Shown: positions 28,192 to 36,958 of the stretch, piece by piece | Layout: the number at the start of each line of letters is the position of its first letter | Numbering within the stretch: position 1 is the first letter of the stretch | Origin: Halomicrobium zhouii | GTDB lineage: Archaea; Halobacteriota; Halobacteria; Halobacteriales; Haloarculaceae | Direction: 5' to 3' | Length of the DNA: 64,000 bases | NCBI RefSeq assembly: GCF_900114435.1 | Contig: NZ_FOZK01000002.1 | Span: 496,001 to 560,000 of the forward strand | Translations under genes and position numbers: made by a program | Notes under the pieces: model-generated | Seen by the model: only the letters and a program-made list of their open reading frames with translations | Told to the model about the DNA's origin: nothing | Databases searched by the model: none

Positions 28192-28809
28192 ATGTTCGAG
28201 AAAATCGCAAACAACGAAGACCGAGGTCAGGTCGGTATCGGCACCCTCATCGTGTTCATCGCGATGGTGCTGGTCGCCGCGATCGCCGCGGGCGTCCTCA
28301 TCAATACCGCCGGCTTCCTCCAGAGTAGCGCAGAAGAAACAGGCCAGCAGTCCAGTTCGCAGGTCACTGACCGGCTGCAGGTCGTGAGTACTGTTGGGTC
28401 AGTTGCTGACAATAGCGGCGACCCCGTCATCTCCGAAGTCGAGATCACTGTCAAACGTGCTCCCGGTGCCGATAACGTTGACCTCGAAACTACCATCGCT
28501 CAGTGGGTCGACAGCTCTTCTACGGCCGACCTGACCTGGGACGAAACCACTTCTGGTAATTACGACGCAGCTACGAACTTCACGAGTAGTACGTTCCAGG
28601 ACGACGACAGCTCTATCAGCGAGAGTAACGTCCTAAACGACCCTGCTGACCGTGCGGTGCTCACCTTCAGCGCGGCAGACATCTCGAGCCCCGGTATCGA
28701 CGAGGGTGAGACGGTCACCATCAAGCTGAACACCCAGTCCGGTGGTACGACCACCGCGACCATCAGCGCACCCGAGACGCTCTCCGGCAAGTCCACGGTC
28801 GCGCTGTAA
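28192..28809 (+). CDS. arlA: Archaellin (archaellum filament protein)
   Basis: 205 aa. A class III signal peptide is clear: [12 protein letters not shown], cleaved by prepilin peptidase before [15 protein letters not shown], the hydrophobic N-terminal helix that packs in the filament core. The rest is an acidic Ser/Thr/Asp-rich outer domain with few NxS/T sites (for example NFTS). This is the only archaellin in the window. The 267-base upstream region 27925-28191 holds a small inverted repeat (AGCCA...TGGCT) and the half element at 28075. A T-rich terminator follows, so it is expressed separately as a major product. Confidence 0.96.
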   Translation: MFEKIANNEDRGQVGIGTLIVFIAMVLVAAIAAGVLINTAGFLQSSAEETGQQSSSQVTDRLQVVSTVGSVADNSGDPVISEVEITVKRAPGADNVDLETTIAQWVDSSSTADLTWDETTSGNYDAATNFTSSTFQDDDSSISESNVLNDPADRAVLTFSAADISSPGIDEGETVTIKLNTQSGGTTTATISAPETLSGKSTVAL

Positions 28810-28822
28810 ACTGACGCCGCAG

Positions 28823-28836
28823 CTTTTCCGTTTTTT
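28823..28836 (+). terminator. T-rich terminator after archaellin
   Basis: Four T and then six T residues, interrupted by CCG, occur 14 bases after the archaellin stop. This suits the need to insulate a highly expressed gene. Confidence 0.6.
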
Positions 28837-28883
28837 CACGTCACCCGATAGCACCAGCTGTAGCGCGCTCGAACGGGCGACGG

Positions 28884-28890
28884 AATTATA
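28884..28890 (+). promoter_or_regulatory. TATA box of the DUF7500-like gene
   Basis: AATTATA lies about 28 bases before the ATG at 28915, supporting that start and a leaderless transcript. Confidence 0.6.
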
Positions 28891-28914
28891 GCGGTGTATC
28901 ACACACTGTAAGGC

Positions 28915-29475
28915 ATGGCATCAGGGGAGGACAAACCGAACCCGGAGGATGGCCGCATCCTCTCCCCCGAAGAGCTCGACATCGACGACGACGAGCACGT
29001 CGAGCAGATCGACGACGGGCGGTACGTCGTCTCCCCGAACGTCCGGACCGACTCGACGGCGTCGGTCTCCCAGTCCGACCAGTCGCCCGACCGACCACGG
29101 GACGAATCCAGGACGCGGCCGGAGTTCACCGACACGTCGGTCCACCAGTGGCTCCACGAGAATCTCGAGGACACCAACTCGCAGTACGGCTTCGACGTCA
29201 CGGCGAAGTTCGACGGGACGGTGAGCCAGCAGCAGCTGGTCTCGAACGACATCGTCACCGTCTTCGAGAGCCTGATGCTGTGGTACGCGCGCCAGGTCGA
29301 CGCCGACACGCCGGTCGAGGAGGTGCTCGGTATCCTCCTCAGCGAGTCCAACGTTCCCGTGAAGTATCCGCCTTCTAGCGTTCAGAGTCTCGTCCGGACC
29401 GAGGGCCTCTCCCCCGAGGACTCCATCGCCGACCTCCTCGCGGCAGTCGGGGAGGACGGCGGTGTTCAACGCTGA
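28915..29475 (+). CDS. Conserved haloarchaeal protein, DUF7500-like
   Basis: 186 aa, very acidic and soluble. The N-terminal segment GRILSPEELDIDDDE followed by YVVSPN is typical of a haloarchaeal family I recall as DUF7500. The C-terminal half is helical and looks folded (TSVHQWLHENLED, LMLWYARQVDADTP). In this window it sits between archaellin and the chemotaxis genes, so a motility role is plausible. No enzyme motif seen. Confidence 0.72.
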   Translation: MASGEDKPNPEDGRILSPEELDIDDDEHVEQIDDGRYVVSPNVRTDSTASVSQSDQSPDRPRDESRTRPEFTDTSVHQWLHENLEDTNSQYGFDVTAKFDGTVSQQQLVSNDIVTVFESLMLWYARQVDADTPVEEVLGILLSESNVPVKYPPSSVQSLVRTEGLSPEDSIADLLAAVGEDGGVQR

Positions 29476-29523
29476 GAATTGGGGCCGAACCTTTTAGCGC
29501 GTCTCCGGGTACCCTCTGACAAG

Positions 29524-30027
29524 ATGGCGAGTTTGCGGAGCCTGGAGTGGGGTGTGGTCGGCCTGATCGTCCTCGCGCTCGTCGCGTCGAGCGCCGGGCT
29601 CGGGAGCGACGGCGTGGCCAGCGTCACTACGGCCGGGACGACGTCGGCAGTCGTGGGCGACGGAACGGCGGAAGTTTCGGTAGTATCGCTGCCAGGCGAG
29701 CGTCTGCGAATCGACGACGGCCGGTTCGGGACTGGTGTACAGTACCTCCGGATCCCCAACATCCGTATTCGTGTTGACGACGTCGACGGCGACCCGCGGC
29801 TCGTCTACCGCGTCGAGCTACCGGCGCTGGACGTCGACGAGGCGACGACGAAGTCCCTCACTGACCGGGACGGCCAGACGGTCACGGTCCGGGGCGTCGA
29901 CCAGGCGTTCGATCCCGGCGACGTCACGGCTGACCGGTACGACGCGAGGGTCACCGTCAGGGTCCAGAGCTTCGAGGTCGACGAGACGGTCGCCTCGGTA
30001 AACGAAAGCGTGGCGGTGGAGCGATGA
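29524..30027 (+). CDS. Exported or membrane-anchored protein of unknown function
   Basis: 167 aa. An N-terminal hydrophobic segment (WGVVGLIVLALVASSAGLG) precedes a beta-rich extracellular part. A TATA-like TTTTAG at 29492-29497 lies 27-32 bases before the ATG at 29524, which is why I prefer this start to the GTG-like reading at 29479. It is followed 23 bases later by a large membrane protein, so the two probably form an operon. No family recognised. Confidence 0.7.
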   Translation: MASLRSLEWGVVGLIVLALVASSAGLGSDGVASVTTAGTTSAVVGDGTAEVSVVSLPGERLRIDDGRFGTGVQYLRIPNIRIRVDDVDGDPRLVYRVELPALDVDEATTKSLTDRDGQTVTVRGVDQAFDPGDVTADRYDARVTVRVQSFEVDETVASVNESVAVER

Positions 30028-30049
30028 TCGGCGTCGTGGTGGTGGCACG

Positions 30050-32095
30050 ATGACCGACGTCGTAGCGGCAGTCGACCGGCATCTTGCGGACGAGCGCGAC
30101 TGGCCTTCGTTCGCACACGACGTCGGCCGCGTCGCGTTCGGCGACCGGACCGGACTGGCGCTCTGGCTCGGGATGGTCCTCGCCCTGGGGCTGACCTGGC
30201 GCGTCGGCTTCTTCATCTCTGATTCGTACGCCATCGCGAACGCCCTGTTCAACGTCGCCGACGGCCGCCTGGCGATCACCGAGATCCAGTACTCGCTGAC
30301 GCTGGGCTCCCAGCCCGGTCTGCACGAGTCCGGGGGTCGGCTCTACGGCCGGAACTACGGGCAGGTCTTCCTGGCGCTGCCGGTGGTCTGGGCACTCCAG
30401 GCGGCGACCGTTCTCGCACCGTTACATCTCGTCCTGGCCGCTGGCTGGAGTCTGTCTGTCCTCGCGCTCGCTCGTCAGGTCGCGACGCTCCTCGACCGGC
30501 CGAGCGTGCGAGGCGTCGGAATCGTGGTGGCGCTCGCGGCGTTCGGCGTGAACGTCCTCTCGCCCACGCCGCTCCACCCGGACCTGCTCCACCTGGTCGC
30601 ATTGCAACTGAGCACGCTCCTGGCGGCCGCCTTCGGCGGCGTCCTGTTCTACCGGCTCGTCGGGGTGTTCCACCACCGGCGCGTGGCCGTCGCCGCAGGC
30701 GTCGCCGTCGTACTGGCCTTCCCCATCGGCTTCTGGGCGTCCATCCCCAAGCGCCACGTCCTGGTGGCGACGCTGCTGATCGGGTCGGTGTTCTGTTTCG
30801 CCCGGAGTCGCCAGGCAACCGGGCGGCGAGCCGACGTCGCCCTCGCGAGCGCGTACGTGTTCGTCTCCCTGGTCGCCTGGGTCCACGCGTTCGAGGGCCT
30901 CTTCGCGTTGCTTGCGCTCGGAACCGTCGACCTGCTCACTGGCGGGATCCGAGACCGGAAGCAACTCGCCGTCATCGCCTGTGGACTGATCGTCGGTCTC
31001 GCGCCGATGTTCATCACCAACCTCCTCATCGCGGGGAACCCGCTCGAACCGCCACGGATGCTGCCGAACCAGGGATCCGGTGGCGTCGAGCTGGCACCGT
31101 CTGGTGAGGTGCTCTCCACCGGTGGTGGGGGCGGCACATCGGGTGGTGGCAGCGGAGATCTGCTGGGCTCAGGTGGCGGAGGCGGGGGGAGTGAGGCAGG
31201 GGGCAGTGGTGGCTCCGGCGACGGCGACAGTTCGGGCGGCGGTGGCGGAAACCCACTCAGCGTTCTCGCTCCACTGCTGGCGCCGTTACTCGGCCCGCTC
31301 CAGGGTGCCGTCGACAATATCGGTTTCATCCTCGGGTTCGTCGTGTTGACGGTCAAATCCGGCCTTGCGGTCCTGTCGGAACCGGACCGCCTCTGGCACG
31401 TCTTCGGCCGGAGCGGCCGAATCCCCGGACTTAGGCACTGGATAAACCACCACGAGATGATCGACCTCACGGTCCTCGAGAGCGCGCCGCTGCTGGGTGG
31501 TCTCCTCGCGCTCCCCGCGGTGGTCTATCGGTCCGTCGTGGACCGGTCCGCGGAACGCAAGATTCCGCTGCCCTGGACGCTCTCGCCCCGCCGGCAGACG
31601 GACCTGCTCGTCGTCGCGCTCGGCGTGTTGCTGACGGTTATCTACCTGTCGCGGTTGCCGCTCTTCTCGATGATAACTGTCCGTTACATCGTCTACGCGT
31701 TGCCGTTCGGGCTGTACGGGGTCGTCAGGCTCCCGCCGGTCCACGAGGCGATAGCGCAGGCACCGAGACGGACCGGTGGGACGTACGTAGTGACGGTCGT
31801 CGGCGGTACCGCGGCGATCGTGGGTGTCCTCGCGTTCGCGGACGTCGCCGTCGGCGAGGCGATGCAGTTCCACGCGCTCGTCAACCTGGGAGCCGCTGGT
31901 CTCCTCGCGCTGACGGTTGGCGCCCGGGCATTCGTGCCGGTTCGGGTCCGGAGCAGGTGGGTGGCGACTGCTCTGGGCGTCACCGCAGGCGCGACGACGG
32001 CGTTCCTCTTCCTGGCGGGGGTCGAGTACTTCCAGTATGGCCAGTACGCGCTCGGTATCGCCCGGGAACTCTCGACAGCGGTCCCGCTGTTCTGA
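30050..32095 (+). CDS. Large polytopic membrane protein with Gly/Ser-rich insert (GT-C-like)
   Basis: 681 aa. About seven hydrophobic helices lie in the first ~330 residues and about six after residue ~420. An early loop (SDSYAIANALFNVADGRLAI, then YGRNYGQVFLALP) resembles the lumenal loop of GT-C glycosyltransferases. Between the halves, residues ~355-405 form a Gly/Ser-rich low-complexity stretch, which is unusual inside a membrane protein. It might act on surface glycans or archaellin glycosylation, but that is inferred only from topology and neighbours. I recognise no firm family. Confidence 0.6.
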   Translation: MTDVVAAVDRHLADERDWPSFAHDVGRVAFGDRTGLALWLGMVLALGLTWRVGFFISDSYAIANALFNVADGRLAITEIQYSLTLGSQPGLHESGGRLYGRNYGQVFLALPVVWALQAATVLAPLHLVLAAGWSLSVLALARQVATLLDRPSVRGVGIVVALAAFGVNVLSPTPLHPDLLHLVALQLSTLLAAAFGGVLFYRLVGVFHHRRVAVAAGVAVVLAFPIGFWASIPKRHVLVATLLIGSVFCFARSRQATGRRADVALASAYVFVSLVAWVHAFEGLFALLALGTVDLLTGGIRDRKQLAVIACGLIVGLAPMFITNLLIAGNPLEPPRMLPNQGSGGVELAPSGEVLSTGGGGGTSGGGSGDLLGSGGGGGGSEAGGSGGSGDGDSSGGGGGNPLSVLAPLLAPLLGPLQGAVDNIGFILGFVVLTVKSGLAVLSEPDRLWHVFGRSGRIPGLRHWINHHEMIDLTVLESAPLLGGLLALPAVVYRSVVDRSAERKIPLPWTLSPRRQTDLLVVALGVLLTVIYLSRLPLFSMITVRYIVYALPFGLYGVVRLPPVHEAIAQAPRRTGGTYVVTVVGGTAAIVGVLAFADVAVGEAMQFHALVNLGAAGLLALTVGARAFVPVRVRSRWVATALGVTAGATTAFLFLAGVEYFQYGQYALGIARELSTAVPLF

Positions 32096-32164
32096 ACGGG
32101 CCTGGTGTGGCCCGTTCGCCGCCGCCGTCGATCGAATATCAGCGCCGATAATTTAGAGGAAGAG

Positions 32165-32170
32165 TTTATC
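32165..32170 (+). promoter_or_regulatory. TATA-like box of cheY
   Basis: TTTATC lies about 35 bases before the cheY ATG at 32203, giving a very short leader. It would drive cheY-cheC-cheD. Confidence 0.5.
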
Positions 32171-32202
32171 TGGATGATCACGGTATCCGATTAGTGATAG
32201 GC

Positions 32203-32562
32203 ATGCCAGAGGTACTGATCGCGGACGATTCGGAGTTTATGCGCAATCTCCTCCGGGAGATTCTCGAAGAGGACCACACCATCGTCGGAGAGGTCGAGAA
32301 CGGCGTCGAGGCCGTCGAGGTGTACAAAGAACAGACGCCTGACCTGGTGATGATGGACATCGTGATGCCCATCCGGGACGGCATCGAGGCCACCGACGAC
32401 ATCAAGAGTTCCAACCCCGACGCCAACGTCATCATGTGCACGAGCGTCGGGCAGGAAGAGAAGATGAAGGAGGCGGTCCGGGCCGGCGCCGACGGCTACA
32501 TCACCAAGCCCTTCCAGAAACCCAGTGTGATAGAGGCCATCGAGGACGTCGTCCCTTCGTGA
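32203..32562 (+). CDS. cheY: Chemotaxis response regulator CheY
   Basis: 119 aa, a single receiver domain. D8 and D9 bind Mg, D52 (LVMMDIVMP) is phosphorylated by CheA, T80 and K102 (YITKPF) complete the switch. In archaea CheY-P binds CheF, which contacts the archaellum motor. The next gene starts one base after its stop. The ATG at 32203 gives the family length; a GTG three codons upstream is less likely. Confidence 0.95.
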   Translation: MPEVLIADDSEFMRNLLREILEEDHTIVGEVENGVEAVEVYKEQTPDLVMMDIVMPIRDGIEATDDIKSSNPDANVIMCTSVGQEEKMKEAVRAGADGYITKPFQKPSVIEAIEDVVPS

Positions 32563-32563
32563 G

Positions 32564-33778
32564 ATGAGAGTCGACATCCAATCGCTGGGGACGTTCAACC
32601 AGCTCGCACACGAGGGGGCCACGCAGGCGACCGAGTCGCTGTCGCAGTTGACTGGTATCGACGCCGTCGTGGACATCACGAAGATCACGCTGATGAGCCG
32701 CGCCGACGTCGGCGAGGAACTGGGAGACGACGAGTTCGTCGGCGTCCAGTTCGACTTCGACGGCGCGCTGCAGGGCCAGACGGTGCTGGTGTTCGAGTCC
32801 GGTTCGGTCGGGACGCTGATCGAAGCACTCGTCCCCGGCGGCGCCGACGGCGAGATGGCCCGGAGTGGCGTCGCGGAGATCGGCAACATCATGATGAGCG
32901 GGTTCATCGACGGCTGGGCCGACTACCTGGAGGCGACTATCGACCACAGCCCGCCCCAGTACATCGAACGGACTGGTGCCGACGTCCTTCCCGAGCCGCC
33001 CGCGAACGAGGATGGCGAACAGATCTTCGTGTTCAAATCGTCCATCGAGTGGGTCGGGGAGTCGGTGAGCTTCTACATCTACATGCTGCCGGAGTACGAC
33101 CCGCTGGCGGGCCTGATGAGCGAACTCGGTGACCCCGGGCAAGACGCCATCCCCGTGGACAAGCTCGAAGTGTTCAACGACATGACCACGCAGGGAACGG
33201 AGAAGGCAGCCCAGAACGTGGAGATGATGACGGGCATCGAGACGACGGCGGAGGTCACCCAGATCAGTTTCGCGGCCATCGAGGACGTCCCCAGACAGAT
33301 CGGGACGGAGACGTACGTCGGGACGGTCGTCGAGTTCACCGGGACCCCCAGCGGCTACCTGATGGTGCTGTTCGACGAGGTGTCGGCGCGGAACGTCGCC
33401 GACGCGCTCATGCCGACCGACGCCGAGGGGACGGACCTCACCGAAGCACACAAGTCGGCCATCGAAGAACTAGGAAATATCATGACAAGTGGGTTCGTCG
33501 ACGGCTGGGCCAACGTCCTCCAGACGTCAGTCGAACACACGCCCCCGGAACTGGTCCACGACATGGGCCGGGCCATCGTCGACCCGCTCGCGGCCCAGGT
33601 CGGCCAGCACCAGGAACACGCGTTCATCATCGACTCGACGATGAAGACCGACGAGATCGAGTTCCAGAGCGAGATCCACGCGCTCCCGAACGAGGCCGAA
33701 CTGCGGGCTGCCCTGGAGGCCCTCGACGTCGACCGCGCAGACGAGACAGAGGCGGACGCCGAACAGCTCTTCAAATGA
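32564..33778 (+). CDS. cheC: CheC-family CheY-P phosphatase with two CheC domains
   Basis: 404 aa, about twice a normal CheC. Each half carries one intact phosphatase motif: E105-x-x-N108 in GVAEIGNIMMSGFIDGW, and ELGN in AIEELGNIMTSGFVDGW. The first helix motif of each half is degenerate (AHEGATQATES and MTTQGTEKAAQNV lack the Glu/Asn pair), so each domain should have one active site rather than two. CheC dephosphorylates CheY-P and binds CheD. The stop overlaps the cheD start. Confidence 0.9.
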   Translation: MRVDIQSLGTFNQLAHEGATQATESLSQLTGIDAVVDITKITLMSRADVGEELGDDEFVGVQFDFDGALQGQTVLVFESGSVGTLIEALVPGGADGEMARSGVAEIGNIMMSGFIDGWADYLEATIDHSPPQYIERTGADVLPEPPANEDGEQIFVFKSSIEWVGESVSFYIYMLPEYDPLAGLMSELGDPGQDAIPVDKLEVFNDMTTQGTEKAAQNVEMMTGIETTAEVTQISFAAIEDVPRQIGTETYVGTVVEFTGTPSGYLMVLFDEVSARNVADALMPTDAEGTDLTEAHKSAIEELGNIMTSGFVDGWANVLQTSVEHTPPELVHDMGRAIVDPLAAQVGQHQEHAFIIDSTMKTDEIEFQSEIHALPNEAELRAALEALDVDRADETEADAEQLFK

Positions 33779-34296
33779 TGAAGGTATACGACGGGAGTAC
33801 CACCGGTGGAAGCACCGAGATGCCGGCCGAGCAGAAGAAGGTCGGCATCGCGGAGTTCGAGGTGACCACCAGCGGGGCCGTGCTGACCACCAGCGGGCTC
33901 GGATCGTGTATCGGCGTCGCGCTGTACGACGGGACGGCCGAGGTCGCCGGGCTCGTCCACGTCATGTTGCCGACTGCAGAGAACACCGACGGGAACCGGG
34001 CGAAGTTCGCCGACACGGGCGTCGAGGTGCTCGTCGAGGCGATGGAGGACCGCGGCGCCGACCGCCGTCGCATCACGGCGAAGGTCGCTGGCGGGAGCGA
34101 CATGCTCGACTTCTCGGAGAACGGCTCCTCCATCGGGTCCCGGAACCTCGATAGCGTCCGGGAGACGCTCGCGACGTTTTCGATCCCGATCGAGGGCGAG
34201 GACGTCGGCGGCGACCACGGCCGCTCGCTCAAACTCGAGGCGGCCACGGGCGACCTGGTCGTCAAGAGTGCGAGCCAGGACTCGACCACGCTGTAG
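33775..34296 (+). CDS. cheD: Receptor glutamine deamidase CheD
   Basis: 173 aa. The catalytic Cys is C45 in GLGSCIGVALYD and His is H62 in AGLVHVMLP. CheD deamidates receptor glutamines and is held by CheC. The N-terminal ~20 residues (GSTTGGSTEMP) look disordered. The ATG overlaps the cheC stop (ATGATG gives two possible starts one codon apart), showing translational coupling. Confidence 0.93.
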   Translation: MMKVYDGSTTGGSTEMPAEQKKVGIAEFEVTTSGAVLTTSGLGSCIGVALYDGTAEVAGLVHVMLPTAENTDGNRAKFADTGVEVLVEAMEDRGADRRRITAKVAGGSDMLDFSENGSSIGSRNLDSVRETLATFSIPIEGEDVGGDHGRSLKLEAATGDLVVKSASQDSTTL

Positions 34297-34568
34297 CCGC
34301 TGAGAATCCTGGCTGGCGGGGATTCCGTAGGACGACTCTTCGTCTCGGCTGTAACGCTCCTGCAAGGTCTACCGGGCGCGGCCGCTCCCGATGGTGCCGG
34401 TTTCTCTCGACGATTCGGTACGGCCCGCGTTTCAGAGCGGCCGGATGCCGTCCGTCTGCCGCCCGTCAGACCCATCAGGGATAGTTGATGAATATCCGGC
34501 GAGTATATTATCAGGATTGATACGACGGCCGGAATGTTGAAGGGTAGGAGGTAGCATTGTAGTGGATA
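34297..34568. other. Promoter region of the arl operon
   Basis: 272 bases without a gene. A TATA-like AGTATATTA (34502-34510) lies about 60 bases before the arlCDE ATG, and a Shine-Dalgarno-like GGAGGT (34547-34552) is 16 bases before it. A leadered mRNA is therefore likely here, unlike most genes in the window. Confidence 0.55.
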
Positions 34569-36083
34569 ATGAGTAGTACCGCGATTGTCCCGGCACTACA
34601 GGTGGCTGTCCCCGGGGGGACCGCTATCGCGCCCGCCATTATCATCTTGCTAACGAGCGGGCTCGTCGGGATGAGTATCAAGAACATGTTCGACTCCATC
34701 CTCTCCGACGAGGACGACGGCGACGCTGCCGGCGGGGACGAGATGGCCGACGGCGGTGGGCTGATGGCCGAAGACGGCGACGGCGACGACGACTTCGGCG
34801 ACCTCGGCGGTCTCGGTGGCGACGAGGGTGGAGACGAGCTGGACGGCTTCGGCGGTGACGAGTTCGGCGACATGGACGACGCGGCCGGCGCGGACACCGA
34901 CGAACTCGAACACCGCCTCGACGAACTGGAGAACGAGGTCGGGTCGCTGTCCTCGACGGTCAGCACGGTCCGGACGGAGAACGAGCAGATCAGCGAGTCC
35001 GTCGACGAAGTCCAGGAGAACGTGCGGAAACTGCTGGACATCTACGAGATGGTCACTCGCGGTGTGAACCCCTTCGCCGACGACATCGAGGCCGGGATGG
35101 GCGGCGGCATGGGCGGGGAGAGTTCCTTCGGCCTCTTCGACGACGGCGACGACGGCGGGAACGAGGAGGAGGACATCGACGACGGCATCGCCAACGCCGA
35201 CGCCGAGGGCTTCTTCGACGAGGACCTGGTCGAGGACGACGCCGACGCCGGCGACAGCGTCGACGACATGTTCGGCGACGACGGCGGCGACGACGCCTTC
35301 GAGGACGACGGCGGCAGCTTCGACGAGGAGTTCGAGGACGACTTCGACGACGACGGCGGCGACGGCGGCGACGGCGGCAAGTCGTTCCAGGAGCTCAAGG
35401 ACGAGTACGACTCCGGCGACGCCGAGTGGGCAGACGGCGAAGCCCCCGACGACGAGGGTGGCGACGACTTCGACGATGGCCTCGAGGGCGACGAGCTGTT
35501 CGAGGAGGACGACTTCGAGGACGAGAGCGACGACGACGGCCTGGAAGGCGACGAACTGTTCGAGGACGACGGCTTCGAGGACGAGGAGTTCGGCGACGTC
35601 GTCGACGAATCGACGGCCGACGACGAGCCGACCGCGCCAGAAGCGGAACCGGGCGCTGGCACCGACCAGCCCAGCGCGACGGACCAGTCGGCCGAGACGG
35701 CGACCGAATCGGAGACCGCTGCTACGGCGGATTCGGCCGCGACTGACGGCGGGAAGCCCTACCTCGCCACGCTGCCGTCGGGCTTCGCCAGCGACCTCAT
35801 CGTCGTCGAGTGGCTGGAGTTCCTGCTCCAGCAGGCCGGCCACCGCGAGGCCGCCCGCGCCATCGACTACTACGAGACGATCGACTGGATCGACGAGGAC
35901 GTCGCGGCCGACCTGCAGGAGGTCCTGCGCGGCTTCGACGACGTGGGCGGCGGCGACGGCGGCCTGACCATCGACCACCACACACGCAGTCTCCAGTACA
36001 TCAGCCAGCTCGACGACGACAGCGGCCAGGCGGTCGCCCTGTCGAAACTCGTGGGTGGAGGTGCCGATGGGCTTCAGCGTTAG
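34569..36083 (+). CDS. arlCDE: ArlC/D/E fusion protein of the archaellum cytosolic ring
   Basis: 504 aa. A hydrophobic N-terminal segment (PAIIILLTSGLVGMSIKNMF) is followed by an ArlC-type coiled coil (~115-170, ELEHRLDELENEVGSL). A long linker (~190-390) is almost only Asp, Glu, Gly and Ser. The C-terminal ArlD/E domain (~395-495) includes FASDLIVVEWLEFLLQQAG. ArlC, D and E form the ring that surrounds ArlH/ArlI and receives CheY-P/CheF. No separate arlD or arlE gene is visible. It is the first gene of the arl operon, and arlF overlaps its 3' end. Confidence 0.92.
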   Translation: MSSTAIVPALQVAVPGGTAIAPAIIILLTSGLVGMSIKNMFDSILSDEDDGDAAGGDEMADGGGLMAEDGDGDDDFGDLGGLGGDEGGDELDGFGGDEFGDMDDAAGADTDELEHRLDELENEVGSLSSTVSTVRTENEQISESVDEVQENVRKLLDIYEMVTRGVNPFADDIEAGMGGGMGGESSFGLFDDGDDGGNEEEDIDDGIANADAEGFFDEDLVEDDADAGDSVDDMFGDDGGDDAFEDDGGSFDEEFEDDFDDDGGDGGDGGKSFQELKDEYDSGDAEWADGEAPDDEGGDDFDDGLEGDELFEEDDFEDESDDDGLEGDELFEDDGFEDEEFGDVVDESTADDEPTAPEAEPGAGTDQPSATDQSAETATESETAATADSAATDGGKPYLATLPSGFASDLIVVEWLEFLLQQAGHREAARAIDYYETIDWIDEDVAADLQEVLRGFDDVGGGDGGLTIDHHTRSLQYISQLDDDSGQAVALSKLVGGGADGLQR

Positions 36084-36507
36084 CGGCTCGGCGGCGATCA
36101 TCTTCGCGGCGATGTTCGTCGGCTTCGGCATGTTCCACTCGGCCACCGTCAACGGGTTCGAGACGGTCTCGGACGCCCAGGAAGACCGGACCGACCGGAC
36201 CCTGGTCCAGCAGAACACGGAGATCGAGATCTGGTCGGCCACCTGGGACAGCGGGGCCGGCGAGCTCACGGTTCGCGCGAACAACACCGGATCGACGGAG
36301 CTGTCGGTCGACGACGTCGACCTGCTGGCGGACAACGCCTACGTCAGCGGGTACGCCACGTCGGTCGACGGGGACGGTGCGACGAACCTCTGGCTCTCCC
36401 AGGAGACCCTGGCGATCACCGTGACGAGCCTCGACAGCGACCCGGGCCGGATCAAGCTGGTCACCGGGCCCGGCGTGTCCGCGACGCGAACGACGGAGGT
36501 GGCCTGA
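36067..36507 (+). CDS. arlF: Archaellum stator protein ArlF
   Basis: 146 aa: one N-terminal membrane helix (SAAIIFAAMFVGFGMFHSATV) and an external beta domain. ArlF binds the S-layer and with ArlG forms the stator. The ATG at 36067 overlaps the arlCDE stop by 17 bases; a GTG at 36055 is also possible. Confidence 0.9.
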   Translation: MGFSVSGSAAIIFAAMFVGFGMFHSATVNGFETVSDAQEDRTDRTLVQQNTEIEIWSATWDSGAGELTVRANNTGSTELSVDDVDLLADNAYVSGYATSVDGDGATNLWLSQETLAITVTSLDSDPGRIKLVTGPGVSATRTTEVA

Positions 36508-36508
36508 C

Positions 36509-36958
36509 GTGGCGAGCGTCTCCGCCTCCCACCTGATCCTGTTCATCGCGAGCATGGTCATCGCCGCCAGCGTCGCCGGCGTGTTCACCGACACGGTCGG
36601 GCGCCTCGGACAGGCGATATCCGACCAGGGTCTGGACGTCTCCGAGAACGTCCGGACCGACGTCGAGATCATCTCCGACGCCGGCAGCGACGCCGTCTAC
36701 GACGACGCGACCGGCAACATCACGCTCCACGTCAAAAACACCGGTTCGGAGACGTTACCGCCGCGGGCGGACCGGATCGACCTGTTCGTCAACGGCGTCT
36801 TCGAGACGGACGCCGAGGCGACGCTGATCGGGGGCGGCGACCAGTGGCGCCCCGGCGACGTGGTGCGACTCGACATCGACCACCCGCTCGACAGCGGCGA
36901 CCACCGGGTGAAGCTGATCGTCAACGCGGACGAGGAGGTGTTTAAATTCCGAACATGA
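36509..36958 (+). CDS. arlG: Archaellum stator protein ArlG
   Basis: 149 aa with a GTG start one base after the arlF stop. A hydrophobic N-terminal helix ([20 protein letters not shown]) is followed by an archaellin-like beta-sandwich ([18 protein letters not shown]). ArlG forms a filament capped by ArlF and anchors the motor in the envelope. The stop overlaps the arlH ATG. Confidence 0.9.
   Translation: MASVSASHLILFIASMVIAASVAGVFTDTVGRLGQAISDQGLDVSENVRTDVEIISDAGSDAVYDDATGNITLHVKNTGSETLPPRADRIDLFVNGVFETDAEATLIGGGDQWRPGDVVRLDIDHPLDSGDHRVKLIVNADEEVFKFRT

Noticed and set aside
34650-36335. 561-codon open frame opposite arlCDE
   Set aside because: Mirror of the Asp/Glu-rich linker (reads as Val/Leu). 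arlCDE is supported by family domains and operon context.
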